A stretch of 64,000 bases of DNA from Anastatus disparis (lineage: Eukaryota > Arthropoda > Insecta > Hymenoptera > Eupelmidae). The position numbers and the translations under genes were made by a program. Below, one piece after another: positions 12,104 through 24,213 of the stretch. The DNA is taken from NCBI GenBank assembly GCA_017163975.1, contig JAFFSR010000251.1:5952001-6016000 (forward strand). Direction: 5' to 3'. Numbering within the stretch: position 1 is the stretch's first letter; each line of letters starts with the position of its first letter. Under the pieces are notes generated by a model. It ran no database searches. It had not been told where the DNA came from and saw only the letters and a list, made by a program, of their open reading frames with translations.

Positions 12104-13288
12104 AATTAAGGGGATGTAAAACGGACACTACACGTGTACTCATAAATTTGGTTTATCTTTTCCTTTTGTTGCAAAACTTGAGAAAAAGAAATGCTTTAGC
12201 TTGTAGCATTTACCACGAAGAATATTCAGTTAAATTTTCATATAAATTCATTCATTAAGTCTTCAGAATTTTGGGTTCTAATATAAGGGGAAAAGGTTTG
12301 GTTGTGGGCATGGTTTGGTTGTGGACAATCCTTCGTTTCTACTCACAGAAAGCAGATGAGATTTTCTTGACAAGTGTCATTTATGTATTATAGCAGTACG
12401 ATATTTTATGCCAAATATCAAAGCAAACAAACGCGTCTACTTTGTGCTGTAAGTAAATTAATTTTTCTGTGCTTGAAAAAAAATCACAAAAATTTATTTA
12501 TACTTATGTACATAAGTATAAATAAATACGTATACTTTTTCAAAAGAATTACAAATCGAAGTGAATGAATGAAGCTGAGTATAATGCACATTTATTCAAT
12601 AGGAATTTATTCCTACTTTGTGATGCAATATGGATTGCAACCAATATCTTAACACCAACAATTTTGCATAATTGTCCACAACCGAACCAAAATCTTTTTT
12701 AGTTCGGTTGTGGGCATTTCACAAAATTAACAAAAAAAATTTATCTATTTGACGGAATAGATTTTGTCCCTTCGTTGGTAGTTAGCTAAGGTCTTCATCT
12801 TTCTATAGACACCTATAAGTCCAAAAAATATACAATTGGTGAAAAGTTATGAGCCAAAAACAAAAGGGTGCCCACAATCGAATCCTTTCCCATATATATT
12901 AAAATTTTTAGATTTTGAGCAAAAAATCCAAAATTTTGAAAAACTAATGAATGAATTTATTTAAGAATGTAACTAAATAATTTTCATGGTACATACTCTA
13001 AGCTAATGCATTTCTTTTCTTCAAATTGTACAATAAAGTAAAAAGATAATCAATATTTATGAGTACAGGTGTAGTATCCGTTTTACATCTCCTTAACTTC
13101 AAAAAAGTTAGGGCAGAATGTATTACGAAGGGTTAAGAATTAAAATTATATGCGTAAAGTGGAATCTTATATTACTTTGATAATACTTTTAATAATATTG
13201 GTAAAAATTTTGGCTTTCTTTATATTTCTACACCTAGAATCACTTCTCAAAATTTGAGCAAAATCGGTGATTGACCTGAAAAAGGAAC
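12104..13288. repeat. Foldback interrupted by a second foldback
   Basis: Left arm 12104-12286 and right arm 12893-13100 are inverted relatives. They share GGATGTAAAACGGA, TACTCATAAAT, GAAATGC and AAATTCATTCATTA-type blocks. The right side continues to a terminus CATTCTCTTTATG near 13288. The matching left terminus is missing, so the element is truncated. The element at 12287-12892 sits between the arms. Confidence 0.6.
12287..12892. mobile_element. Inner foldback with GGTTGTGGGCA arms
   Basis: GGGGAAAAGGTTTGGTTGTG at the left end is inverted, with mismatches, at 12868-12892. A second internal copy of the pair (GGTTGTGGACA at 12309-12330 and its inverse near 12672-12715) gives a layered structure. 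No coding sequence. Confidence 0.6.
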
Positions 13289-13414
13289 ATTCTCTTTATG
13301 AGCTATAATCTTTCTATGGCTTTAGCCGAATTAGCAACTTTTCTTCGCTTCATCGATTCAACACTTTATTGCTCTCATCGGACGATATAATAATAACCAT
13401 TTTTAATCAAGTTA

Positions 13415-14340
13415 CTAAAAATTAATGTACATAATAACAAATATTAGAGCTGCATGCACATCATAGGCAATACTGTAAAAAAATAATTATTATATATAAG
13501 AACAATATTTTTAATATTCACTTGATAGAACACAAAACTGTAAAATACAATAGATAAATTACAATAGCAGTATTATAAAACAGAGAAGTTATAAAAATCC
13601 AATATTTTTCAATATTTACTTTGTAAAACAAATTCATAACAGATTTTAGTTTGATAAAAAATATAATTCTTTTATGAAATTAAGTTATTACTTATACTTC
13701 AACTATACAAAGAAAAAAAACAACAAGATGTTGAGAAATAATATATTCTTACTCGAATAATTATTACACAACATTATTTTTTATTCTTTTCCTCGATCAA
13801 TAGTTTAATAATAATACCATACAATAATTATAGAAAATAACCTGATAGAAAAATTTTTATCAGTTTCTTGCATTTCATTTCTATTATTATGGAAAGAAAT
13901 AATTATTTAATAGAATATCAAGTGTTATAAGTTTTCTGTTCATCGTTCTATTTTTCTAAGCAATTGGACTTTTAGTATTGTTTTACTTTCAAACTTTTTA
14001 ATTATGTTAGTTTAATTGATCTCGTTCATAATTTATAATTTTGGTACATTATAGTATACATTAAAATGTATTAAACAACTTCGTACATTCAATTAACATA
14101 TCAGTTTATTTATAAATTTGTTTTATTTTTAAAATAACCTGATCGTCAGGTCAATATCACCTAGCCTTATTTAGACTGAAAAATTCAAAAACTTTCACAG
14201 AAAATAATACATATACATACTTTTTAAGTTAAACAAAAAATTCGTAACTTTTTACGATAGGAAAAGGTAATTATTACAAAGTGTAATTTTACCGAGAAAT
14301 CATCGCAAACAAATAAAAAGATTTGCCTGAAAACAAAATC
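13415..14340. repeat. Right copy of the inverted duplication flanking the serpin
   Basis: Reverse-strand counterpart of 4860-6075. Block order is conserved over about 0.9 kb with small indels. Confidence 0.6.
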
Positions 14341-15351
14341 GAATTAAATCATTAATAGCAAAAAATTATTGCTATCGATAAGTTTATTTAAAAATATTAT
14401 TTTAATCCAACATTTCATTTTTCAATTTATAATAATGAAGTTAAATTAGATACATTATTTATTTTTTTGTCATTTTAAAACTGATGTTAAAATAAAAACG
14501 GAGCGTTGCATAAGTAATTATCTATGTGCTCGGAAAATATTTTGACATTAAAGTTAATTGAAGATCGTATAAAATTTATAACTACATTTAATAATAATCA
14601 TAAAAATTTTTCAGTAATAATTTCATGAACTTTTTTTTACGTACTTCATCGATTTTGGACTTTGTGGAAAACTACCTTGAAAGAAAAGACTCACTATTAC
14701 TACAAAATTAATTAATTTCAGTAAGTATTAATATACAATTTACAGGATATAAATTTACTGATTGACAATTTCTTACACGTATACACCAATGAGGATTTTA
14801 CCTACTCTGGAACATATTTTAAAATTTATGAAAAAATTACTATATTACTTTGTAATCGAAAAAAAACTTAATTTACAATAAAAAATTACTGTTTATAGTT
14901 CATTATAGAGGACTATATAAATGCATTTTACATAATTAGTAAATAGTAATCAATAGTTAAAGTACAGAATAATAGAGTTGAAAAAATCATAATTATAAAT
15001 AAATTTTAATATGAATTTTAGATTCGATTTATTTACGTTGATAAAAAAATCGTAATTAAGCTGAAAATAAAGCACTATATGTAATAGGAAGAATTATTTT
15101 ACTTCATCCACTAATCACTCAATGTATATCGTCAGGTTAGTGGAATAAAGTGACACGTCTAATTAGTTTAAAAAAATTAAATTCGACGTGAATGTTTTTT
15201 AAAGTTGATTCGAGGTGTTATTTTATTTTACTAGTCCGACAGTATTATTATTTATTAAATTGAACAAGTTGAAAATTGTTTAATCTAATATAATAGTATG
15301 ATGTATAAAATATAAAAAGTGTTTATTTTTCATCAAAATGTTTCAGCATAA
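14341..15351. other. Odorant receptor 5' flank
   Basis: No gene seen. Contains TAATTAG at about 15160, a homeodomain-type core; whether it is used is unknown. An upstream out-of-frame ATG lies at 15338, 14 bases before the chosen receptor start. Confidence 0.3.
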
Positions 15352-15495
15352 ATGGATATTTTTGACAGTTGTTACTATAAAAGCTGCAAATGGTTTCTGA
15401 TACGTACAGGAATGTGGCCTTTTCAAAGTAATTATAAAAGACAAATAGGCCTTTTCGCTTGGTACGCAATTAATTTAACATTAGCTATTCCGCAG
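15352..15495 (+). CDS. Odorant receptor exon 1 (48 codons)
   Basis: Starts at ATG 15352 with MDIFDSCYYKSCKWFLIRTG and ends exactly at a GTAAAT donor in phase 0. The IRTGMWP and LFAWYAINL words are typical of hymenopteran receptor N-termini. The start is the first in-frame ATG. The next exon lies 25.3 kb away, unusual for this family, whose introns are normally short. Confidence 0.88.
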
Positions 15496-15607
15496 GTAAA
15501 TTTGTTAATTTAAGTACTGATATTTTTCTTAATTTATTTGAACGTTACCTATATATTTAAACACTGTAATATCAATAGAATTTTCAACTTTTTTTATAGT
15601 TTTGATG

Positions 15608-15861
15608 CCCTGGTAGAAATCTTCTCCGGTTTCCAACCAGAATTAATCGATATATTCTAGTTAAAAACAATATTTAGTTTATAACTCAATAACAATAAAT
15701 AATAACATGTTACGGCTAAGATATTAATATTAAGCTGTATATTCTTAAGATAATAATCATGTTTTAATAAATAATACATTGTCAAAGAGTAAATATTAGC
15801 TAATTTTGCCCTCATTTGACTAACATGTTACCGATAAAACATCGTTAATTTTCTACCAGGG
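15608..15861. mobile_element. 254-bp MITE with CCCTGGTAGAA ends
   Basis: Terminal repeats CCCTGGTAGAA at 15608-15618 and inverse at 15851-15861. Non-coding and about 110 bp inside intron 1 of the receptor gene. Target duplication not clear. Confidence 0.6.
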
Positions 15862-16018
15862 TGTTAACGGATTCAATTTTCAAAGAAATTTATTGATCCT
15901 TAAAAAATTATTTATTATTATTTATTAAACTACATTTTTTATTGTATTATATCATATTTTTCCACATATCGTTACATCCAAAAATGTTTTCATATTATCA
16001 TAAGTTTTAAAATTGATC

Positions 16019-16200
16019 TAAGAAAGAGAGTGTTCCCCTGTGGGTTATAAATTTGAACCAAACTTCATAAGTATATTCTGAACAACTAAAGTCAGATTAT
16101 CTTTAGAGTTTTAGAGCTCAACTTCTCCAGCTACCTTATTTTTAAGATATTCAGTATAATAGTACCCAGAATCAGCTTATCGATAACATTTAAGGTGATA
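16019..16200. mobile_element. Single arm of a foldback, inverted relative of 40.6-40.74 kb
   Basis: After GAAAGAGAGTGTTCCCC the sequence TTTGAACCAAACTTCAT and GAGTTTTAGAGCTCAAC is a diverged inverted match to 40600-40735. The terminal GAAAGAGAGTG resembles the CAAGGAGAGTG ends of elements F1-F5, so this is probably a solo half element. Confidence 0.45.
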
Positions 16201-16526
16201 TGAGCGGGCTAGTAGCGTAGATAATGTGACCAATCGGATTCGGCAATACTGTTTGCTTACTTTTTTTACTCGTACTTGCCCATAATTGTTATTTAATTTG
16301 AAAAATGTTAATATAAAAGAGTTTGAATATACTACAGCTCATTATTATTTATGAAAATACTTTAAAAAATAATCCACAAATCAAATTATTTCTTATTATA
16401 CATACGCTACTAATAAGTAAATTTATTATTATACTGTATAAAGAAGTACCACCTAGGTAACGGAGGAGTGTTACCTATATGCGGATTTAGGTTCCGCAGT
16501 GCTATAAAAGTTATTATTGAAGTTTG

Positions 16527-16768
16527 ATGTACCTAAAGAAACTGTGATAAAACATGCTTAAAGTTTAGATTATATGTTAAATACTTCATTAAGAAAAGAT
16601 AAAATAAAAGAATACGCAGAATCTCTTTCTAATTTACCAGTCACGAAAACAATGAAAAATAAAATTGCTAAAGCTGGAATAGATTTAAATATTATTGAAA
16701 AAACGATTGAAAGTGGTGAATTGGAAAGCCTTACTTTATTATTAGGAGAAGATAAATGTTACACTTGA
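16527..16768 (+). pseudogene. Orphan coding-like fragment, unknown
   Basis: A frame reading FDVPKETVIKHA, stop, SLDYMLNTSL and then 64 clean codons with NLPVTKTMKNKIAKAGIDLN and ESGELESLTLLLGED looks like real amphipathic helical protein, not random AT sequence. It lacks splice partners I can see. Just upstream (about 16495) CGCAGTGCTATAAAAG resembles the end of the long-TIR element at 56.3 kb, which suggests a transposon origin. No family recognised. Confidence 0.35.
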
Positions 16769-17414
16769 GAATGTTTTTTTCGATGTTAATTGTTTATCGA
16801 TGTCATTTTACATGAATACCAAATGTTATCAATATAATCATAGTACATGTATTCCACCTGTTAATTTACTTTATTTACATCTCCTATACTTCTTTGAGAA
16901 CTACTCATAAATATTTTATTAATAAAAAATTATGAGCTATAATAATTTTTTATAATTTATTATTTTCATTTATTATTATTTTATTATTCTCATTTCATAC
17001 TTAAAAGAACGCAGGCTCTTTCCGCGCTCGATCAAACGTCTGATCTGACCTCATCGTGCGATGTTGTCAGATCTGTAATTCGAATATATAGTTCGCAAAG
17101 ATATGTAGAATTTTTCATAATTAATTATTAATAAATCTTTATTTCAGTGGTTAACTCAACTAAAAAAATAGCTCATTTTAATTTTAACAAAAAAGCTAAT
17201 GATGGATCACCATTTTATACGTATCTATATTTTTATATAAGAATTAAAGATAATTTTTCATTAAATTAATTTCATAAGGTTACGTATTAAAGTTACCAAT
17301 TTATCATTTCATTTTACTCTTTTATCTGACGGTTGACCCGTTGTTCTTTATACCACTGTAAAGCTCTGAGTTTTTACTTCAATTTATATTAGTTTCAGAT
17401 AATTCTATATTTTT

Positions 17415-18147
17415 AAGGACGTTGCCCCGTCAAATAAAATAATGACAGAAATTGCTGGAATTTGGAATTATGATAGTTTAGTGTATTTTGAACTCACACG
17501 CGTTTTTCGACTTATCTTATAATACTGATAACTGAGAAATATAAAAAAAATAACAGGTTTATCACGTGGTTATATGAGACCGCGTTTGAAATCATCAATA
17601 AAATCTCTTAGAAATGACACATTCAGACAATCTTTTGATAATAAATAAAAAATATTTGATGATTCAACCCTCAAAGTTTCAACGCATTTTATAAGGCTTT
17701 TCATTAAAATATTCAATAAAACATTGTCAAAATAATACATTTAAGATGAACTTGCCAATGTCTTTTTCTGTAGTAGAAGAAAGAGAGAAAGAGAGAGAAC
17801 GATATTCGGTGACATTTCCAAAATGTTGGTTATACAACATATTACATTCTAAATAATAATTTATCAACAAAAATAAAAGTATTTTGATTATTCTGAAATC
17901 ATTTAATAGGGTAAGCATTCATGTCATTGTAAAAAATGTAGTAATTTTATTTATAAAAATTTATGAAGCATATTATACATGAATCGGATATGTACGGTGA
18001 TTGTATATAAATATCTATAGCCTATAATCAAATATGTTTACATTGTGAAGCAAAAAAATGAATAACGAACAATGTTGCCAAGTTTCAACTAAATGTCGAT
18101 AATTTAGATTACTACTGGAAAATAAGCATGACAGGGAAACGTCCTTT
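17415..18147. mobile_element. Probable MITE with AAGGACGTTNCCC ends
   Basis: AAGGACGTTGCCCCGTC at the left pairs with the inverse of GACAGGGAAACGTCCTT at the right (15 of 17 positions). The interior is non-coding and contains a GA-rich tract at 17776-17800. Confidence 0.45.
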
Positions 18148-18394
18148 TGCGCAACCCGCTCATGCCACCTTAACTTTCTTGTCATAGCAAAAAATTATGA
18201 ATTTAAAATACATTTCTGATAGAATTATAAATATGCATGTTTAAAATATACATAATATGTGTTAAAAAATATAGGTTTCATCAAAAAGAGCTGTTTAAAT
18301 TAATAACCATTTTTCAATTGTTATAAATCAATAACCATTATTTAATGTTATAAATTTTTTATATATTCCACACTATTAAAAATTTTCCTTTGAA

Positions 18395-18985
18395 TATGAC
18401 GGAAGCAAATTTCAAGTAGGTACATCAAAAAATTTTTAATTTAAATGGAATTTAACGAACGTGTAACCAAAACGTAAATTAATCAACATGTACATAAATT
18501 TAATTCGCAAACCGTCGGGTTGGTGGAACCAACGAACATAGAAGTAGCGTAGAAGAATATTTCCTATACTGATTTTGGGGACTTATTTTGAGGAGACATT
18601 TCATATAGACAATGTGTGTCTCCTGAAGAAAACGTATCCCCAAAGTTACTATAGGCAATACTCTTCTATACTACTTCTATATTCGTTGATGGAACAAAGA
18701 AACATTTAATGTTAACATGGAGGTGTCCTCTTTTTCAAACTCAAAGCAATATGTCTCTTTCTTCCATCAACCCTACGAAATGATCAAATTAGATACAAAG
18801 TTCATATACTTTTATGTACAGTAACACAGAAGTAGATGAATTTTGTATCAAATTGTGATGAACTGCAAATTAAAACTTATGTGCATATTGACTAATTTAT
18901 GTTTCGGTTACATCTTTGTTAAATACCATTTGCATTTCAAAGTTTTTTATGTACTCGCTGGAAATTTGCTTCTATTACTGGTGTT
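18395..18985. repeat. Foldback with a second foldback near its centre
   Basis: Outer arms (18400-18500 and 18880-18980) share GAAGCAAATTT, GTAACC(A/G)AAAC and TAAATTA(A/G)TCAA blocks in inverted order. Inside, 18531-18555 (AACGAACATAGAAGTAG) pairs with 18660-18688 around a TTTTGGGGA...TCCCCAAAG core. Confidence 0.6.
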
Positions 18986-20450
18986 ATGACCCGAGCCTTA
19001 TTCCATAAATAATGGGAATATAGATGGTCCTCTAGATCGTCGATGTAGCATAGTAGCGCTGGTCGTCGATTTCCACGATAGGATTTGTATGTCTCTTTGG
19101 TGGGTTCTTGTTGATTAAGTATTAAAATACAAGGAATCCGGAGAGAAAATTGAATTGAAACCGTTAATGACTTTTACAAACTAATTTTATTTAACTAATT
19201 AAATATTAAAATAATTAGCGTAAATTAATTTATTAATTTATTATTGATGGAGACTTAATAAGACGTATAAATATAAATATCGATGCTCCAAGCGTAACGT
19301 CTAGGAGATCAATGAGCTTCTGAACCTTGGTTCCTTGGGTTTTTATAGCTTCAACTGAAAGGCCTTCCCCTTGGGCTGATGCAATAGTTCCAGTGATGAC
19401 ATCAGCAGGAATTAGGGTTCCTAGTATTGTTTACGAGACTTTAAGCTGATATAATAGTCCTTGAAATGGCGTCAGAAGGGTTGGGGTTCCTAGCATGGTT
19501 CGAATGCTTTTAGGCTGATCCTCCTCATAATAACATCAGAGGGGTTGAGGTTCCCAGTATTGATTTGCGTGATTTAGGCTGATGCAATATTCCGTGTAGT
19601 AACATCAGCGGGGTTGGAGGTTCCTAGTATTGTTTATTCGTTTTGGTTGATGTAACATTCCCCGAACCATCCATCATCCTGTTCCATAGTTCCTAATAAA
19701 GTTCTGATGCAACATTTCCCTATAAATATAATTATTTTAATTAATTAAGTAACAATTTTATTTTCTAACCAGGAGAGTGTCTGAGTTGCGGGTCACAGAT
19801 CTTGATTAAACTTCGGGATAAGTATTTAGGTACCAAAATATGAGTAAAGCCACAGCGGTACGGTCTAACGCTTCGAAAAAGTGAAGTTATGTCTTATTTT
19901 CAGAAAAATATGAAAAAAGAACTCCTAATTGAAGTGTAAATAATTCTGTCTAGAAATGTCTTCAATAAATCCACAATAACTAAAATGAAAGAGAAAGCAA
20001 GCTTTAATTTGCTAGTTTCCGAATTAAAAAATAATAGTTAGAGCTAAAGTTATGCTTGTTTAAAGTTAAGCATCAAAAGAGTACTAAAAATCACCATGCT
20101 TCAAAATTTAGACTATTTTTGGTACTCTCTTACTGCTCGATTTTAAACAAGCATAACTTTAGTTCTAATTATTATTTTTTAATTTGGAAACTAGAAAATT
20201 AAAGCTTGCTTTCTCTGCTTTCATTTTAGTTATTGTGGATTTATTCTAGACAGAATTATTTACACTTCAATTAGAAGTTCTTTTTCATACTTTTCCGAAA
20301 ATAAGACATAACTTCACTTTTTCGAAGCGTTAGACCGTACCGCTGAGGCTTTACTCATATTTTGGTACCTAAATACTTATCCCAAAGTTTCATCAAGATT
20401 TGTGACCCGTAACTCAGACACTCTCCTGTTAAGTAGGCCGATCGTAATAT
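18982..20450. mobile_element. LTR-like repeat, copy A (3' truncated, split by F3)
   Basis: Starts TGTTATGACCCGAGCC, the same start as copy B at 24214. It follows copies B and C through the TGATGCAATA...AACATCAGC repeat units, then stops matching near 20450. Element F3 is inserted in it. LTR identity is inferred from the TGTTA...TAACA ends seen in copy B. Confidence 0.6.
19769..20429. mobile_element. Foldback element F3, inserted with TAA duplication
   Basis: Arms of about 290 bp are near-identical inverted copies (outer word CAGGAGAGTGTCTGAGTT). The uninterrupted site is visible in copy C at about 39773-39790 (TTTTCTAAGTAGGCCGATCG). Here TTTTCTAA precedes the element and TAAGTAGGCC follows it, proving a 3-bp TAA target duplication (19766-19768, 20430-20432). 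Confidence 0.9.
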
Positions 20451-21987
20451 TTTTTAAATTTTTCTTAATTTAGGTTGAGAAGGAATTTAATCACAATAAA
20501 TAAATAATATCATTTACTGAGGCTTCAAATTTACCGAAGAATTTTAATTTATTTTATTGATACAATAAATTACAGTTGTATCGTTACAGTTGTATACTTT
20601 TATAAGTGTAAATATAGTAAAGTTCGTTTATTTAAAGCTACGCAACCATAGATTTTTTAGACCGTATTGCTGGTTTGAGACGATTCAACTTAGCGAGAAG
20701 CAAGTTATATCTCGAAAAAATCATTAAATCATCAAAATTTTAAATAAAACGAAATTAACTTTTTAAAAAATTGTTTTTTTAATGAAAAGTGTTTAATTTA
20801 AAAAATTATAGAAACTTAAAAACAAATAATGAATATTAATTTTTTGTTATTTAACCTTATAAATATTAAAATGGCCACTTCTTTGACACTTATTAAATTA
20901 ACTAACAGATGTTTTAATTAATGTATTTTGAAGGAATAACTTTATTTTAAAAACTTCTTTTCAGTTCTAATTTATGATGAGTTAAATCCTGAAAGAGTTG
21001 AGGGTAATCAGGAGTTGAATCTCGAAGAGGAGGAGGAGCATAATGACATTGCTTTTTTCAGAGATAATTTAAATCCGAATACTGGACCAGGTAAGTGTTG
21101 CCGGAAAATTGTACTGAAATATAAAAATGGTTATTATTGTTATGATACATCTTTAAACATGCATTTCTTTTTTACATGTAGGCAACGAATTTGAAAATCT
21201 AGAGCATATAAGACAAAGACGAATAAATTTAGAAAATAATTTTCAATTAAATTACCTTTAAAAGCAGTTGTAAATAAGAAAAATTTATATTTTATTTTTT
21301 ATATTAATATAGTTGTAGACCGTCAACAAATGCCAGACCTTGCCGTACAAGTAATCGAACGCAGAAGAAGAGGACGACCTCGTCGACAAAATAATCGTCC
21401 TATAAATGTTGATGCTCCTGCTACGCGTACAAGAGTCAATCTTCAAAGAAATGCGGCTGCGGAAAATGCAAATGTTCCACCGTTAAGAAGGAGTGCACGA
21501 AATGTGCGCCACGAACAAGTAGAGCCAGTGATCGCTGCAATAGTACAAAATGTTGAGGACGACAATAGTAAGCGCAATAATAAGACTTTATATGTATTTG
21601 TACATTTAAGCCGTACTTTATAATAACAGCGAGCAAACGATTTGCTGTTTTTTAAAAACATATAACATATTTTTCAATAATTTACGAAATGTTGGAAAAA
21701 ATTACACTCTTAATTTAATAACTTTAGTTTCATTCGTTTTTATGAATAGAAAATACTCACATCAATATTTTAAAAAAAAATCGGAACACATTTTTTTGAA
21801 ACGTCAAAACATAAAAAATATTTATTTTAATGAAAATGTTGAAATAATTTTTATATTGTATTTTATAAAATCAGCACTCTCTGGAGATGAAATTTTTTTT
21901 AAGGGAGTTGTCTTGCAAACGGCATTGCAAACAGACTTTTAATTAAACTTTCTGAAATTTTAAAATAGTTAAAGTAAAGTAGTATCA

Positions 21988-23112
21988 ATCTCTCCAAAAA
22001 ACCTTTAAAAAGGTCAAATTACGGCAAGTTCGCTTCAAAAAAAATCTTTTTCACTATCTCAAAAATAAAAAATATTTTGTCAAAAATTTAAACTTATTTA
22101 ATACAATCAACTATAAAAAAATCTATCATATCTCTAAAAAAAAGTCTTTAACATTATAGATAGTAAAAAAGTGGGAATTTAATTATAACAAAAATACACT
22201 TGAAAAAATACTGAAATCAATAATGTGTGGTCAAGTTTTAATATGATTTAAAATAATACTTACAACTGATATTGTACCTATATTTTGATGATAATAATGA
22301 ATCAATAAAAAATTCCTTTTTTAAAAATAAAGTGTAAAAAAGCCATATAAAATGTTATTGAAAATATAAAACTATCTTCAACAAAATTTAAAAAAAATAA
22401 TAAGTAATTAACGTAAAAGTAAGAATAAAAGTAATATTACAGCTATAAACTTGCCAGGCCCACTTTACAAAAGTTAAATATATCATTAATGTTATAAAAT
22501 TAGATTATTTGTTCATTGGATACTAAATTGTGAAAATTAATATATATTTTGAATTTCCTTACGAGATTCTAAAAAGTCAATCCTAAAAAATGTTTTAAAT
22601 GGATGTGTGTTCACCAAGAAATATAACTTTTGAAGGGTGGGCCTGGCAAGTTTATAGCTGTAATATTACTTTTATTCTTACTTTTACGTTAATTACTTAA
22701 TATTTTTTTTTAATTTTGTTGAAGATAGTTTTATATTTTCAATAACATTTTATATGGTTTTTTTATACTTTATTTTTAACAAAGGAATTTTTTATTGATT
22801 CATTATTATCATCAAAATATAGGTACAATATCATTTGTAAGTATTATTTTAAATCATATTAAAACTTGACCACACATTATTGATTTAAGTATTTTTTCAA
22901 GTGTATTTTTGTTATAATTAAATTCCCACTTTTTTATTATCTATAATGTTAAAGACTTTTTTTTAGAGATATAATAGATTTTTTTATAGTTGATTGTATT
23001 AAATAAGTTTAAATTTTTGACAAAATATTTTTTATTTTTGAGATAGTGAAAAAGATTTTTTTTTAAGCTAACTTGCCATAATTTTACCTTTTTAAAGGTT
23101 TTTGGGGAGATA
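21988..23112. mobile_element. 1.1-kb near-perfect palindrome (foldback)
   Basis: Arms of about 480 bp read the same on opposite strands, from ATCTCTCCAAAAAACC at the left to GGTTTTTGGGGAGAT at the right. Inner arm ends are CTTGCCAGGCCCAC (to about 22468) and GTGGGCCTGGCAAG (from about 22638). Interior non-coding. It lies in the large intron of the RING gene. Confidence 0.85.
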
Positions 23113-24213
23113 TCACAACTTTTTCAAAGTCGAAAATTCTTATCTCAATAAATTTATTAACTTTACCGATAATCTGATACTTTAATATAATAACACTAAT
23201 TTTATAGCTAATTGTATCAACTTAATTTTTATATATTAATTATTATTATAAAATATTTGTTTTTGAAAAAATTTGAATCTTACTTTCTTCCAGACTTTCA
23301 AATTAATCAACTTATTTTGTCTAAATATCGTATGAAAAACTAATTAATTAATTAAGAATGTTTTAAAATATGCAAATATTACTTTTTCATTTGTTGTTGT
23401 TTTCATTTTTAAATACCAAATCGGTATTACCGACTTTTGAATTTCGCCGCTTTCAACTGTTGAATTTTATGTACGGAACGTTTTACTGCACACGCGCGAA
23501 CTGATCACATGAACGCTCGTGATTTTGCGGCAGCTATATAGAACGAGACACTAAATTCTTATATTGCTTTTTTACGCGATGTCTTTATACATTTAGCATG
23601 TTCTGAAAGCATTCGTCTGAATACATGCGTTCATTATTAAAAGATATAACTCGTATTCTCTTTCTTTTTCTCACTCTCTTTCTCTCTCTCACTTATTAGC
23701 AATCGCACAACTCGTATTCTGTCTCTTTCTCTCACATCAGACGAAAAACTCTCCGTCATTCTCTAACATCCGCCAGAAATCTGAAACAACCCGAAATAGA
23801 AAAGAAATCGACAGACTAACCTGTGATAATATAAAAAAGTCATGATAACTTGACTTTTGGCCATGTGTTTTTGTTGTCAGATAAAACATTAGATCATTTT
23901 ATGTATACTTGTAATCAAATAATATGTAAATATTGAAACATAATCATTTACTCAAAGTTTTAATCTTTGAACATCACAAATTCAAAGTAAATAGGGAAAG
24001 CCGTAGCGCTAACATGCCGTAAGGAGCTCAATTAGTTGTGAAATTTCAGACAATTTCACCATCAATATTTAAAGTAATTTCATTAAAAATATGTACTTTA
24101 ACACGCAGCCTTATGAGAGCACATGTGAGAAAATGTTTGAATTAGTCATCGCACGAAAAATTTCTAATGAAAGTTTCTGAAAAATTAATATAATATAATA
24201 TAATTTAATATAT
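23113..24213. other. Intronic DNA with a CT-rich tract
   Basis: Contains a short GC patch near 23490-23540 and a TCTCTTTCTC-rich stretch at 23655-23740. A faintly similar CATGAGCGC/TCTCTTTCTCTCAC arrangement occurs at 39000-39060. No gene seen. Confidence 0.3.

Noticed and set aside
11854..12258. 134-codon frame rich in Pro-Arg-Gly
   Set aside because: The Arg/Pro repeat is the translation of the CACGTG-rich mini-element, followed by foldback sequence.
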